Source of the DNA: an uncultured Selenomonadales bacterium
Lineage (GTDB): Bacteria > Bacillota > Negativicutes > Selenomonadales > Selenomonadaceae
Length of the DNA stretch: 59,215 bases
NCBI GenBank assembly: GCA_946408105.1
Contig: CAMJQS010000002.1
Location: 1-59,215, forward strand
Reading direction: 5' to 3'
Shown here: positions 19,643-28,438 of the stretch, piece by piece
How the letters are laid out: every line of letters starts with the position of its first letter
Numbering within the stretch: position 1 is the stretch's first letter
Notes under the pieces: generated by a model
What the model was told of the DNA's origin: nothing
Seen by the model: the letters and a program-made list of their open reading frames with translations, nothing else
Database searches by the model: none
Position numbers and translations under genes: made by a program

Positions 19643-19904
19643 TTTTACTTAAAAATTTTTGGCGCGTGCCGCGTCTGCTGAGCACGTCGAGTTCAACGCC
19701 CAGAGCGTCGTGAAGGTCAGCATAAAAGCCGCCCCATTCAAAACCCACGAGTTTGCCGCCGTCGACTAACAAATCCACGTCGCTTTTTTCGTCCGCCTCG
19801 CCGCGCGCGTAACTTCCGAACAAACAAACTTTATCCACGCCGTATCGTTCGCAAATCGGAGTCACGGCTTTTTTTATTTCTTCTATCGTCAACACTTGAA
19901 TCAT
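19608..19904 (-). CDS. MntA-like minimal nucleotidyltransferase (antitoxin)
   Basis: VCLFGSYARGEADEKSDVDLLVD (GSx10DxD); directly upstream of the HepT-like remnant. Confidence 0.85.
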   Translation of the reverse strand: MIQVLTIEEIKKAVTPICERYGVDKVCLFGSYARGEADEKSDVDLLVDGGKLVGFEWGGFYADLHDALGVELDVLSRRGTRQKFLSKIAKDEVLLYAR

Positions 19905-20000
19905 CTCCCCGAAAAATTTTGTTTCGTAATTCTAAGCGAAAATTTTTGCGCGGGCAAGAATTTATGATATAATCGCGGCGAAAGGAGCGGAAAATTTTTT

Positions 20001-20738
20001 ATGAAAGATATTCTCGATGTCCACGTCCACACGACGGCCAGCGGTCACGCTTACAGCACGATTGGCGAATGCATTGCGGCGGCTCGCAAAAAAAATTTGG
20101 AGCTTGTCGGGTTCGCCGACCACGCGCCGCTTATGCCGGGTGCCACGCACGATTTTTATTATTTAAACTTCAAAGTGATTCGCCGCGAACTCGACGGAAT
20201 AAAAGTTGCAATGGGCGCGGAGCTGAACATAATCGATTTTTCGGGCAGCACCGACTTACCCGCGCAAATTCTCAAGCGGATTGACTACGCCATTGCCAGC
20301 CTGCACAACCCGTGCATTGACCCCGGCTCGTTGGAAGAAAACACGGCGGCTCTTATCGGCGCGATGAGAAATCCGCACGTCGTGATAATCGGCCACCCCG
20401 ACAACCCGAATTTTCCCGTGGACTTCGATGCGGTCGTTCGTGCCGCCAAAGACAATCACGTTTTGCTGGAGATAAACAACAGCTCGTATTACACGGGCGG
20501 ACACCGTGCCGGCTCGGCCGAAGCCGCAAAAAAAATGTTGGCAGTCTGCAAAAAATACGGCGCGGAAGTCATCATGGGTTCGGACGCGCACGTTGAACAG
20601 GACGTCGGCAACCACGAGTTAAGTCAAAAAGTTTTGGCGGAAAATAATTTTCCTGCCGAACTCGTCATAAACTCAAGCGCGGAAAAATTTTTCGAGTACG
20701 TCAAGTACAGAAAATCTTTGGCACCGAAAGGAGCATGA
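20001..20738 (+). CDS. PHP-domain metal-dependent phosphatase (YcdX-like)
   Basis: LDVHVHTTASGHAYSTIGECI...GFADHAP...IIGHPDNP...MGSDAHV. Confidence 0.9.
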   Translation: MKDILDVHVHTTASGHAYSTIGECIAAARKKNLELVGFADHAPLMPGATHDFYYLNFKVIRRELDGIKVAMGAELNIIDFSGSTDLPAQILKRIDYAIASLHNPCIDPGSLEENTAALIGAMRNPHVVIIGHPDNPNFPVDFDAVVRAAKDNHVLLEINNSSYYTGGHRAGSAEAAKKMLAVCKKYGAEVIMGSDAHVEQDVGNHELSQKVLAENNFPAELVINSSAEKFFEYVKYRKSLAPKGA

Positions 20739-20741
20739 TAA

Positions 20742-22202
20742 ATGTTAGTTCATGAAGTTATAAACAACGGGCGCGAAGACGCAATCGCCGTCGTCGACGA
20801 AGGGCGGCAGATAACTTACGCGCAGCTCAAGCAGGGCATAAAAAAATATCGCAATCGCCTTTACGTACTCGGAATCCGTCAAGGCGACCGCGTCGGAATT
20901 TTTTCACGCAACAGCGCGGAATTCATTTACGCTTACTTCGCGACGACTTCCTTGGGCGCAATCAACGTCCCGATAAATTTTCAGCTCAGCCCGCGCGAAA
21001 CCGCTTACATCCTCCGCGACGCCGGCGTCGAACATTTGCTCACTTACGAGCCGTTGACGTTCGAGGAAAAAGTTTCTGTCGTTCAATATGACATTGCGAC
21101 TTTCGGCGACAAAAATTTTCCCGACGCTCCCGACTTGCCCGCCGACTTCGACGAGAACAAACCCGCCGTCATAATTTACACGAGCGGCACGACCGGCAAC
21201 CCGAAAGGCGCGATTCTCTCCCATAAAAATCTTGTCTGCAACACCCGCCAATGCGAAGTCTTCAAATGCCACAGCGGCTGCCGCGTGCTTTGCGTCCTGC
21301 CCATGTATCATTGCTTCGAGTGGACGTGCGCCGTGCTCAACACTTTTTATCGCGGGGCGGCGGCTCACGTTATGCGCGTCTTCAAACCAAAAGATATGGT
21401 CGACATGGTTCGCGAACAACAGATAACAGACATCATCGCGGTGCCGTCGATTTTCAAATTGGTTACGGGTCTTGCCAAGCCCGAAGATTTTAAAAGCGTT
21501 CGATTCTTCATGAGCGGCGGCACGACTTTGCCCGATAAAATTGTCGACGAGTTCAAGAAAAAATTCGGCGCGCCCATTGCCGAAGGTTACGGCCTGTCGG
21601 AGGCGTCGCCCGCTGTCTTCTTGACAACCCACGGCGAAGAGCGGCAGGGTTCTTGCGGAAAACTTCTTGCGGGCACGGAAGTCAGATTGATCGACGAGGA
21701 CGGCAACGACGTTGCCCAAGGCGAAGTCGGCGAAGTTTTGGTGCGCGGCGGTCAAGTCATGCTCGGCTATTGGAACAACCCGAAGGCCACGGCCGAAGCT
21801 CTCGACGCGGACGGCTGGCTCCACACCGGCGACGTGGGCAAGGTCGACGAGGACGGCTACTATTACATCGTCAATCGAATCAAAGAATTGATTATCAGCA
21901 TGGGCGAAAATATTTATCCGCGCGAAGTCGAAGAGGTCGTCTATCGTTTCGCGGGCATAAAGGACGCGGCGGTCGTCGGCGTCGATGACAAATTGCGCGG
22001 ACAAGTCGGCGCGTGTTTCTTTGAAGTTCAAGACGGCGCGACGGTCGACACGCGCGAACTGAAAAAATTTTTGCAGAAAAATCTTGCGCTGTATAAAGTT
22101 CCGCGCGAATTCCACAGGCTCGACGAAATCCCGCGCACGTCGACGGGAAAAATTTCCAAGCGAACAATCCTTGAAAATTATCTTGCCGCGAAGGGAAACT
22201 GA
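20742..22202 (+). CDS. AMP-dependent acyl-CoA synthetase/ligase
   Basis: IIYTSGTTGNPKGAILSHKNLV; GYGLSEASPAV; GWLHTGDVGKVDEDGYYYIVNRIKELIISMGENIYPREVE; STGKISKR. Confidence 0.95.
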   Translation: MLVHEVINNGREDAIAVVDEGRQITYAQLKQGIKKYRNRLYVLGIRQGDRVGIFSRNSAEFIYAYFATTSLGAINVPINFQLSPRETAYILRDAGVEHLLTYEPLTFEEKVSVVQYDIATFGDKNFPDAPDLPADFDENKPAVIIYTSGTTGNPKGAILSHKNLVCNTRQCEVFKCHSGCRVLCVLPMYHCFEWTCAVLNTFYRGAAAHVMRVFKPKDMVDMVREQQITDIIAVPSIFKLVTGLAKPEDFKSVRFFMSGGTTLPDKIVDEFKKKFGAPIAEGYGLSEASPAVFLTTHGEERQGSCGKLLAGTEVRLIDEDGNDVAQGEVGEVLVRGGQVMLGYWNNPKATAEALDADGWLHTGDVGKVDEDGYYYIVNRIKELIISMGENIYPREVEEVVYRFAGIKDAAVVGVDDKLRGQVGACFFEVQDGATVDTRELKKFLQKNLALYKVPREFHRLDEIPRTSTGKISKRTILENYLAAKGN

Positions 22203-22203
22203 T

Positions 22204-22767
22204 ATGAAAAAATTTTTAATCGCGACGCTTGCCTTCCTGCTGTTGGGCGCGCAGGTCGAAGCCGTTCCGTTCACACGCACGCAGCTCGACAAAATGTTTT
22301 TGGACGTCGGACAAATTCAAACTTCCGCGACGCTCAACCTCAACGCCGAAACCTTCAAAGAAAATTTCAACGCGCGAATCACGCCGATTTTGAAAGAGGC
22401 GATGGGCACCGACGACGTTTCGGCAATGGAGCATCTTTTCTTGATTAAGAACGAAAAAATTATCGGCGAGACGTTCACAAATATTTTCGGCGACTATCGA
22501 ATCGGTATCGTCGGCGGCCTGGCGGCGGACGGAAATTTTAAAACGTTGAGCCTCTACTACACCACGCCCGAAGAGAAGGACGAATCGATTTTTACAATTT
22601 GGTTGATGACGGCGTTCGTGAAAAGCATCGCGCCCGACGTCAACCCGCAAACTTTGATGAACGATTTGACGGCGAAAAATTCTTCGGGCTCGGTCGTGGC
22701 GGGCGGCGTGAAGTTTTCCGTTTCCGAAGACGGCAACTTGAACGCTTTGACGGCGGCGGCTCCCTGA
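22204..22767 (+). CDS. Exported protein of unknown function
   Basis: MKKFLIATLAFLLLGAQVEA signal peptide; start inside the longer ORF, 1 nt after the previous stop. Confidence 0.75.
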   Translation: MKKFLIATLAFLLLGAQVEAVPFTRTQLDKMFLDVGQIQTSATLNLNAETFKENFNARITPILKEAMGTDDVSAMEHLFLIKNEKIIGETFTNIFGDYRIGIVGGLAADGNFKTLSLYYTTPEEKDESIFTIWLMTAFVKSIAPDVNPQTLMNDLTAKNSSGSVVAGGVKFSVSEDGNLNALTAAAP

Positions 22768-23564
22768 TGAAAAATTTTATCGTGACGACAACCCGCAAGC
22801 CCGACGCCGCGACGGAAAATTTCGCAGAAAAAATTTCTTTGAAGCTCGGCGGGCAATTTGTTCGCCGCGAAGATTTTTCCTTCGACGCGCTGAAAAAAAT
22901 TCACGGCGCGGAAAATATTTTGCTCGTCAAGAAAAATTCGCTCGGCGTCGTGACGGCGGAGGGCGAATTATTTTTTCACCCGAACACCGCGCACTTGAGG
23001 ATAAAAAATTTGCGCGGCGGCGACGGCGACCGATTGACTGACGCGCTGAAAATTTCCGCCGGCTCGAAAGTTTTGGATTGCACGCTCGGCCTCGGCTCCG
23101 ACGCCATTGTCGAAAGTTTTATCGTCGGCGAGTCGGGCAAGGTCGTCGCGCTTGAAGTTAATCCGCTCATTGCCGAAGTCGTTCGTAACGGCCTGAAAAA
23201 TTTTTCTGAAGACAGCCCGCACATTTTGCAGGCCATGCGCCGCGTCGAAGTCGTCAACGTCGACTGCGAAAATTTTTTGAAGACTTGCGCGGAAAATTCT
23301 TTCGACGTCGTTTACTTCGACCCGATGTTTCGTCGCCCGATAAAAAAAAGTTCGGGGCTCAATCCGATTCGCCCTCTGGCCGACGCTCGTCCGTTGACCG
23401 AAGAAATTATCCGTGAGGCGTGCCGCGTCGCAAAATTTCGCGTCGTCATGAAAGAGCATTCGGGCAGCGCGGAGTTCGCTCGGCTCGGCTTCAAAATTTT
23501 GGACGGAGGAAAATACAGCTCGGTTGCCTTCGGAGTGATTGACAAGGGTTATCGCCTTTTGTAG
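22767..23564 (+). CDS. Class I SAM-dependent methyltransferase (RsmJ-like)
   Basis: VLDCTLGLGSDAIVES...VVALEVNPLIAEVV...DVVYFDPMFRRP. Confidence 0.8.
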   Translation: MKNFIVTTTRKPDAATENFAEKISLKLGGQFVRREDFSFDALKKIHGAENILLVKKNSLGVVTAEGELFFHPNTAHLRIKNLRGGDGDRLTDALKISAGSKVLDCTLGLGSDAIVESFIVGESGKVVALEVNPLIAEVVRNGLKNFSEDSPHILQAMRRVEVVNVDCENFLKTCAENSFDVVYFDPMFRRPIKKSSGLNPIRPLADARPLTEEIIREACRVAKFRVVMKEHSGSAEFARLGFKILDGGKYSSVAFGVIDKGYRLL

Positions 23565-23592
23565 AATCATAAAAAATTTTTCGGAGGCTCAA

Positions 23593-24516
23593 ATGTTTGA
23601 AGTTTTACAGTACAAAGTCGGCGGGCTGCTTTACATGCCGGCTTTCCAAAAAAATATCGTTCAGAAAATTTCGCAAAAAAAATTGCCGCGCTTAACGTCA
23701 GCGGCTTTTTGTTTGGAAGATTCGATACGCGACGAATCACTCGACGCGGCGGAAAAATCTTTGCAGTTCATCTTGCGCGAACTCGACGGCGTGAAAAATT
23801 TGCCGCTTGTGTTCGTGAGGATTCGTTCGCCGCGGCACTTGAAAATTTTTCATGAGGCAATCGGCTCGCGCTCAAAAATTTTGACGGGCTACATCCTTCC
23901 GAAATTCGACATGAGCAACGCGCCCGAATATTTGAAACTCGCGCGCGAAATAAATTTGCCGATAATGCCGACGCTCGAAACCGACCGCGTGGCAAATCTT
24001 TTGACGCGGCGCACGGAACTTTTGTCGCTGAAAGAAATCCTCGACGACTCAAAAAAAATCGTGCTCAACATTCGCGTCGGCGTGAACGATTTTTGCAACC
24101 TGTACGGCCTGCGCCGCGACGTTCGCCGAACGATTTACGACATTGGAATTGTCCGCGACGTGTTGACCGGTATTTTGAACGTCTTCGCGAAAGATTACGT
24201 CGTGGCCGGCTCGGTGTGGAATTTTTTCGGCGGAAATTTTTGGGCGGACGGTTTGCGCCGCGAAATAGAACTCGACCGCTTGAACGGCTTCATCGGCAAA
24301 AGCGCGATTCATCCCGCTCAACTGCCGATTATTTTTGACGGCATGAAAGTTTCGCGCACAGACTTGGAAGACGCCGAACAAATTTTAAATTGGAAGTCGG
24401 ACACGCACGGAGTCTTGAAAAGTTTCGACGGCTCGCGCATGAACGAAGTTAAATGTCACACGACTTGGGCGCGACGCATAAAAATTTTGAGCGAACTTTA
24501 CGGGGTGATTGAATGA
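23593..24516 (+). CDS. HpcH/HpaI aldolase / citrate lyase beta-like protein
   Basis: MPAFQKNIVQKI...AAFCLEDSIRDE...VFVRIRSPRHL...GYILPKFD; IGKSAIHPAQL; GGAGG upstream. Confidence 0.85.
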   Translation: MFEVLQYKVGGLLYMPAFQKNIVQKISQKKLPRLTSAAFCLEDSIRDESLDAAEKSLQFILRELDGVKNLPLVFVRIRSPRHLKIFHEAIGSRSKILTGYILPKFDMSNAPEYLKLAREINLPIMPTLETDRVANLLTRRTELLSLKEILDDSKKIVLNIRVGVNDFCNLYGLRRDVRRTIYDIGIVRDVLTGILNVFAKDYVVAGSVWNFFGGNFWADGLRREIELDRLNGFIGKSAIHPAQLPIIFDGMKVSRTDLEDAEQILNWKSDTHGVLKSFDGSRMNEVKCHTTWARRIKILSELYGVIE

Positions 24517-25619
24517 CTTACACGGCGGAAAAAATTTTGCGCGTCGCCAAAAGATTCAACAACGCGCGGCGAAATTATTTGCTGGTCAATCCGCTGCAGG
24601 GAAAACATTTGCCGACGAGACCGACGGACGCCCTCGACATGATGAACGCGCTCGGAAAAAAAGTTGCGGAAAAATTTTCGTCGGCGCGATTGGTCGTCGG
24701 CTTCGCGGAAACGGCAACGGCAATCGGCGCGGTCGTCGCGAAAAATTTATCGGACGAATGTTTTTACATTCAAACGACGCGGGAAAATTTTGACGGAGCG
24801 TTCGTGGAATTTTTGGAGGAGCACAGCCACGCGCCAGAACAAAAACTTTTTGCCGAAAATCTTTCCGCGCGGATTGATTCGACGAACGAAATTATTTTTG
24901 TCGACGACGAACTTTCGACGGGCAAAACTCTTTTGAACATCGTCCGCCGGCTCAAAAAAATTTTCCCCGCGCTCAACGACAAAAAAATCTGCGCGGCCTC
25001 GATAATCAATCGGCTCACGGAAAAAAATTTGGCGGCCTTGGCGGAAGAAAATATTTCTTGCGTGTGGCTCGTCAAGCTCGAAAAAAATTTCGACGCGGAA
25101 AAATTTTCTGTCGTTGAGGCCGAAAAAGTTTTGCCGCTCAAAAAAAATATTTCCTTCTGCAAAAAAATTTTCACGTTCGACACGCGGCGCGGCGTCAAAA
25201 TCGGCGAATACTTTTCACAATGCGTTGAGCTCGGAAAAATTATTTCGGAAACTCTCAAGCGCGAAAAAATTTGCGGCGAAGTTTTGATTCTCGGCACGGA
25301 AGAATTTATGTTGCCCGTTCTTGTCGTCGGAAAAATTTTGGAGGAAAATTTTTCTGTCGTGACGCACTCGACGACGCGCAGCCCGATTGGCATTTGCGGC
25401 GAAAAAAATTATCCGATTCGTTCCGGCTTCAAGCTCAAAAGTTTTTACGACGCGGCGCGCACGACTTATATTTACAACTTGAAATTTTATGACGCGGCGG
25501 TTATCGTCAGCGACGCCGAAAATTTTTCTGCGGGCTTGGAAGATTTGATTGGCGCGCTGAACGTGCACGGCGTCGACAAAATTTTTTTCGCGGAGGTAAA
25601 AAATGTTCGGGACTTATAA
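24513..25619 (+). CDS. Phosphoribosyltransferase with C-terminal TRSP domain
   Basis: PRPP loop-like IIFVDDELSTGKTLLNIVR; diagnostic THSTTRSPIG; ATGA overlap with previous gene. Confidence 0.85.
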   Translation: MTYTAEKILRVAKRFNNARRNYLLVNPLQGKHLPTRPTDALDMMNALGKKVAEKFSSARLVVGFAETATAIGAVVAKNLSDECFYIQTTRENFDGAFVEFLEEHSHAPEQKLFAENLSARIDSTNEIIFVDDELSTGKTLLNIVRRLKKIFPALNDKKICAASIINRLTEKNLAALAEENISCVWLVKLEKNFDAEKFSVVEAEKVLPLKKNISFCKKIFTFDTRRGVKIGEYFSQCVELGKIISETLKREKICGEVLILGTEEFMLPVLVVGKILEENFSVVTHSTTRSPIGICGEKNYPIRSGFKLKSFYDAARTTYIYNLKFYDAAVIVSDAENFSAGLEDLIGALNVHGVDKIFFAEVKNVRDL

Positions 25620-26652
25620 GCCGCAAGACGTGACGATTTTATTAAAAGACATCAGCGGGCTGGTCGAGCCGCTCCCGACGCGCGAACGAGAAAAATTAAT
25701 TCAAGCGGGTCGGCACTACTCGGAAATGTTGCCGCTTGAATACGAGCCGTCGGAAAAATATTTGCAAGCATACTTCGACGCGCTCAATCGTTACGGAAAA
25801 ATCACGGCGGCCGCCGTCGCCAACGTCGCCGAAAAAATTTTCCTCGACAAGGGCAAAAAAATCGCGCTGGTTTCTCTCGCCAGAGCCGGCACGCCGATTG
25901 GAATTTTGATTAAACATTACTTGGAGAAAAAATTTTCTTGCGACGTAAAACATTACACGATTTCGATTATTCGCGGCGTCGGTATTGACGAAAACGCCGT
26001 GAAATTTATTTTGGCTCGGCACGCGCCCGAAGAAATTCAATTCGTCGACGGGTGGACGGGCAAGGGAGCAATTCAGCGCGAACTTTCTACCGCCATGAAA
26101 AATTTTCCGCAAATTGATTCGGGCTTGGCGGTTTTGAGTGACCCGGCGAGCGTCGCGGAAAAGTGCGGCACTCACGAAGATTTTTTAATCGCAAGCTCGT
26201 GTTTGAATTCGACGGTAAGCGGACTTTTGAGCAGAACTTTTTTGCGCAAAGATATCATCGGCGCGCAAGATTTTCACGGCGCGGCTTTTTATTCCGACCT
26301 TCGCGAAAAAGATTTGACTTACCAATTCATCAACGCGATAGAAAAAAATTTTGACGACTTGCCCGAAATAAAAAATTCCGCCGTGGAAAAAAACAGCGGG
26401 CTTGCCGAGGTAAAAAAAATCGCCGAAGATTTTTCAATCGACGACGTGAATTTAATCAAGCCCGGAATCGGGGAAGCGACGCGCGTTTTGTTGCGTCGTC
26501 TGCCGTGGAAAATTTTGGTGCACAGCTTGCACGACGAAAAAAATTTGGGACATCTTTATCAGCTTGCAAAGGAGAAGGACGCGCCGCTCGAAGTTTATCC
26601 GCTGAAAAATTACAAGGCGTGCGGATTGATTCGACGGCTCGCCGATAACTGA
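25603..26652 (+). CDS. StiP-like / PRTase protein with C-terminal PELOTA-like RNA-binding domain
   Basis: IALVSLARAGTPIGILIKHYLEKKF...HYTISIIRGVGIDENAVKFIL...FVDGWTGKGAI; C-terminal PWKILVHSLHDEKNLGHLYQLAKEKDAPLEVYPLKNYKACGLIRRL. Confidence 0.8.
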   Translation: MFGTYKPQDVTILLKDISGLVEPLPTREREKLIQAGRHYSEMLPLEYEPSEKYLQAYFDALNRYGKITAAAVANVAEKIFLDKGKKIALVSLARAGTPIGILIKHYLEKKFSCDVKHYTISIIRGVGIDENAVKFILARHAPEEIQFVDGWTGKGAIQRELSTAMKNFPQIDSGLAVLSDPASVAEKCGTHEDFLIASSCLNSTVSGLLSRTFLRKDIIGAQDFHGAAFYSDLREKDLTYQFINAIEKNFDDLPEIKNSAVEKNSGLAEVKKIAEDFSIDDVNLIKPGIGEATRVLLRRLPWKILVHSLHDEKNLGHLYQLAKEKDAPLEVYPLKNYKACGLIRRLADN

Positions 26653-26653
26653 C

Positions 26654-27358
26654 ATGAAAATTTTATTCGCCTGCGATTTGGACAACACGCTGATTCATTC
26701 TTACAAGCACCGCCGCGCCGACGACATTTGCGTAGAAATTTACGACGGACGCGAGCAAAGTTTCATTTCGCCAAAAGCTTTGGACTTGATAAAAAAAATT
26801 TCTGCGCGAATTTTTTTTGTGCCCGTGACGACCCGTTCAATCGTGCAGTATCGGAGAATTTTTTGGACGGAAAATTTTTGTCCGCGCTTTGCAGTCGTCG
26901 CGAACGGCGCATTTTTTTTGGACGGCGATAATCGGGAAAATTTTTTGCGGGAAGTCGTCGCGCCTTACGAGGAGGAATTGAAACTTCAGCTTGCGGCGGC
27001 GGACGAAAAAATTTTTTCAATCGCGCGAATCGTCGACGAGAGCTTTTTATTTTTGAAGTGCCGCGAAGACTTCGACGCGGAAAAAATTTCCTTCGACACG
27101 AGCTTAAACGTTCAGCACTTCAGGAAAAAAATTTATCTCTTCCCGCCGCGACTGAACAAGGGCGAGGCTTTGAAGTTGCTGACAAAAAAATTTTCGCCCG
27201 AAAAAATTTTTGCGGCGGGCGACAGCGAAATTGATTTGCCGATGTTGGAGCTTGCCGACGTTGCCTTTGCTCCGAAAAATTTGCGCGGAAAAAATTTTAC
27301 GGAATTCGTCGACGCCGAAGATTTTTTGGAAAAAATTTTTACGTCGATAACTTTTTGA
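26654..27358 (+). CDS. HAD-superfamily hydrolase
   Basis: FACDLDNTLIHS (DxDxT), VTTRS, FAAGDSEIDLPMLELAD. Confidence 0.88.
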   Translation: MKILFACDLDNTLIHSYKHRRADDICVEIYDGREQSFISPKALDLIKKISARIFFVPVTTRSIVQYRRIFWTENFCPRFAVVANGAFFLDGDNRENFLREVVAPYEEELKLQLAAADEKIFSIARIVDESFLFLKCREDFDAEKISFDTSLNVQHFRKKIYLFPPRLNKGEALKLLTKKFSPEKIFAAGDSEIDLPMLELADVAFAPKNLRGKNFTEFVDAEDFLEKIFTSITF

Positions 27359-28070
27359 AAAGACGCGTCGCCAGCCACAGCGCGAAAATCGCGTAAGCCG
27401 ACAAAATTAAAATCGACGGCAAGTTGAAACCTTCGCGCAAAAGGCAGCTCGTGTGAGTGAGCGGCAAAATTTCTATCACTAATCGGACGACGGGCGGCAA
27501 CTCTGCCGTTGAAAAAAAAGTTCCGCACAAAAAACTCATCGGCATTAAAAGGTACGTGTTGACCTGCGCCAGCTCCTCGTAAGTTTGAACCTTCAACGCC
27601 GCGCAGAAGCACGCGCCCGCAAAGATTATCGAGTTGAGCACGACGACGCAAAAAAAATTCAGCGGCTCGGAAAAAAATTTCAAACTCGCGCCGAAAATTA
27701 TTGCGACGATTAAAATCAGCGCGGTGGAGATTAACGCTCGGACGACCGCCGAAAAAATTTTCCCAAGAACGAACGCGGCCGGCTCAATCGGTGCGCTCAA
27801 ATATTCTTCCAAACTTTTGTGATAGACGCGCTCGGCGTGCACGGAAGTTATGCTCATGTAGCTGACGTTCATGGTGTTCAGCGCGATGATGCCCGGCACG
27901 AGGAAATCGAGGTAGCTGCCCGACGCGAGATTAATATTTCTTCCTAAGCCCCAACCGAACGCGACCATGTAAAGGACGGGCGTGACCAGCCGCGACAAGA
28001 TAAATTTTTTCAGCCGCCGCCGAAGGACAATCCAATCGCGCCACATGACAGTTAAAATATCGTCAATCAT
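27339..28070 (-). CDS. ABC-2 type transporter permease
   Basis: 243 aa; RRRLKKFILSRLVTPVLYMVAFGWGLG...DFLVPGIIALNTMNVSYMS...SMSFLCGTFF-type membrane segments. Confidence 0.85.
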   Translation of the reverse strand: MIDDILTVMWRDWIVLRRRLKKFILSRLVTPVLYMVAFGWGLGRNINLASGSYLDFLVPGIIALNTMNVSYMSITSVHAERVYHKSLEEYLSAPIEPAAFVLGKIFSAVVRALISTALILIVAIIFGASLKFFSEPLNFFCVVVLNSIIFAGACFCAALKVQTYEELAQVNTYLLMPMSFLCGTFFSTAELPPVVRLVIEILPLTHTSCLLREGFNLPSILILSAYAIFALWLATRLFKKLST

Positions 28071-28425
28071 CTTTCAAACGTTCGAGGCGTTCGATTTCTT
28101 TTTTGTGGCTGTCGAGCGCGTAACCGATTCGGATATGTTCGTCCTCGTCGAAGTCGGAGCTTTCATACGCCGCAGAAATTTTTTCGAGCCGCGCTTTGAC
28201 TTCGGCGATTTCGTCATCCAAAATAAATTTTTCTTTCAGTGCTAAGCCGTACACCGCCAAAATCTGTTCGCGCGTCGTATAATAGAAAGAGTCTTCGCCC
28301 GAAAGTTCGCCGACATCTTTTGCCAGCTCCAAAACTATTTCGAGCGGCGGCTGCCCCGCGTTTATCATCTCGGAAAGTTTTATTTTAAGTTCTTGCGCCG
28401 CGCCGAAAAATTTTTTGTCCGCCAA
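28063..28425 (-). CDS. Hypothetical protein
   Basis: 120 aa, overlaps permease start by 8 nt; no recognised motif. Confidence 0.6.
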   Translation of the reverse strand: MADKKFFGAAQELKIKLSEMINAGQPPLEIVLELAKDVGELSGEDSFYYTTREQILAVYGLALKEKFILDDEIAEVKARLEKISAAYESSDFDEDEHIRIGYALDSHKKEIERLERLKDD

Positions 28426-28438
28426 AAAAATCTCTCCT

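Noticed and set aside
20904-22292. 462-aa minus ORF
   Set aside because: Antisense to the confidently identified AMP-dependent ligase; composition is a codon-mirror artefact.
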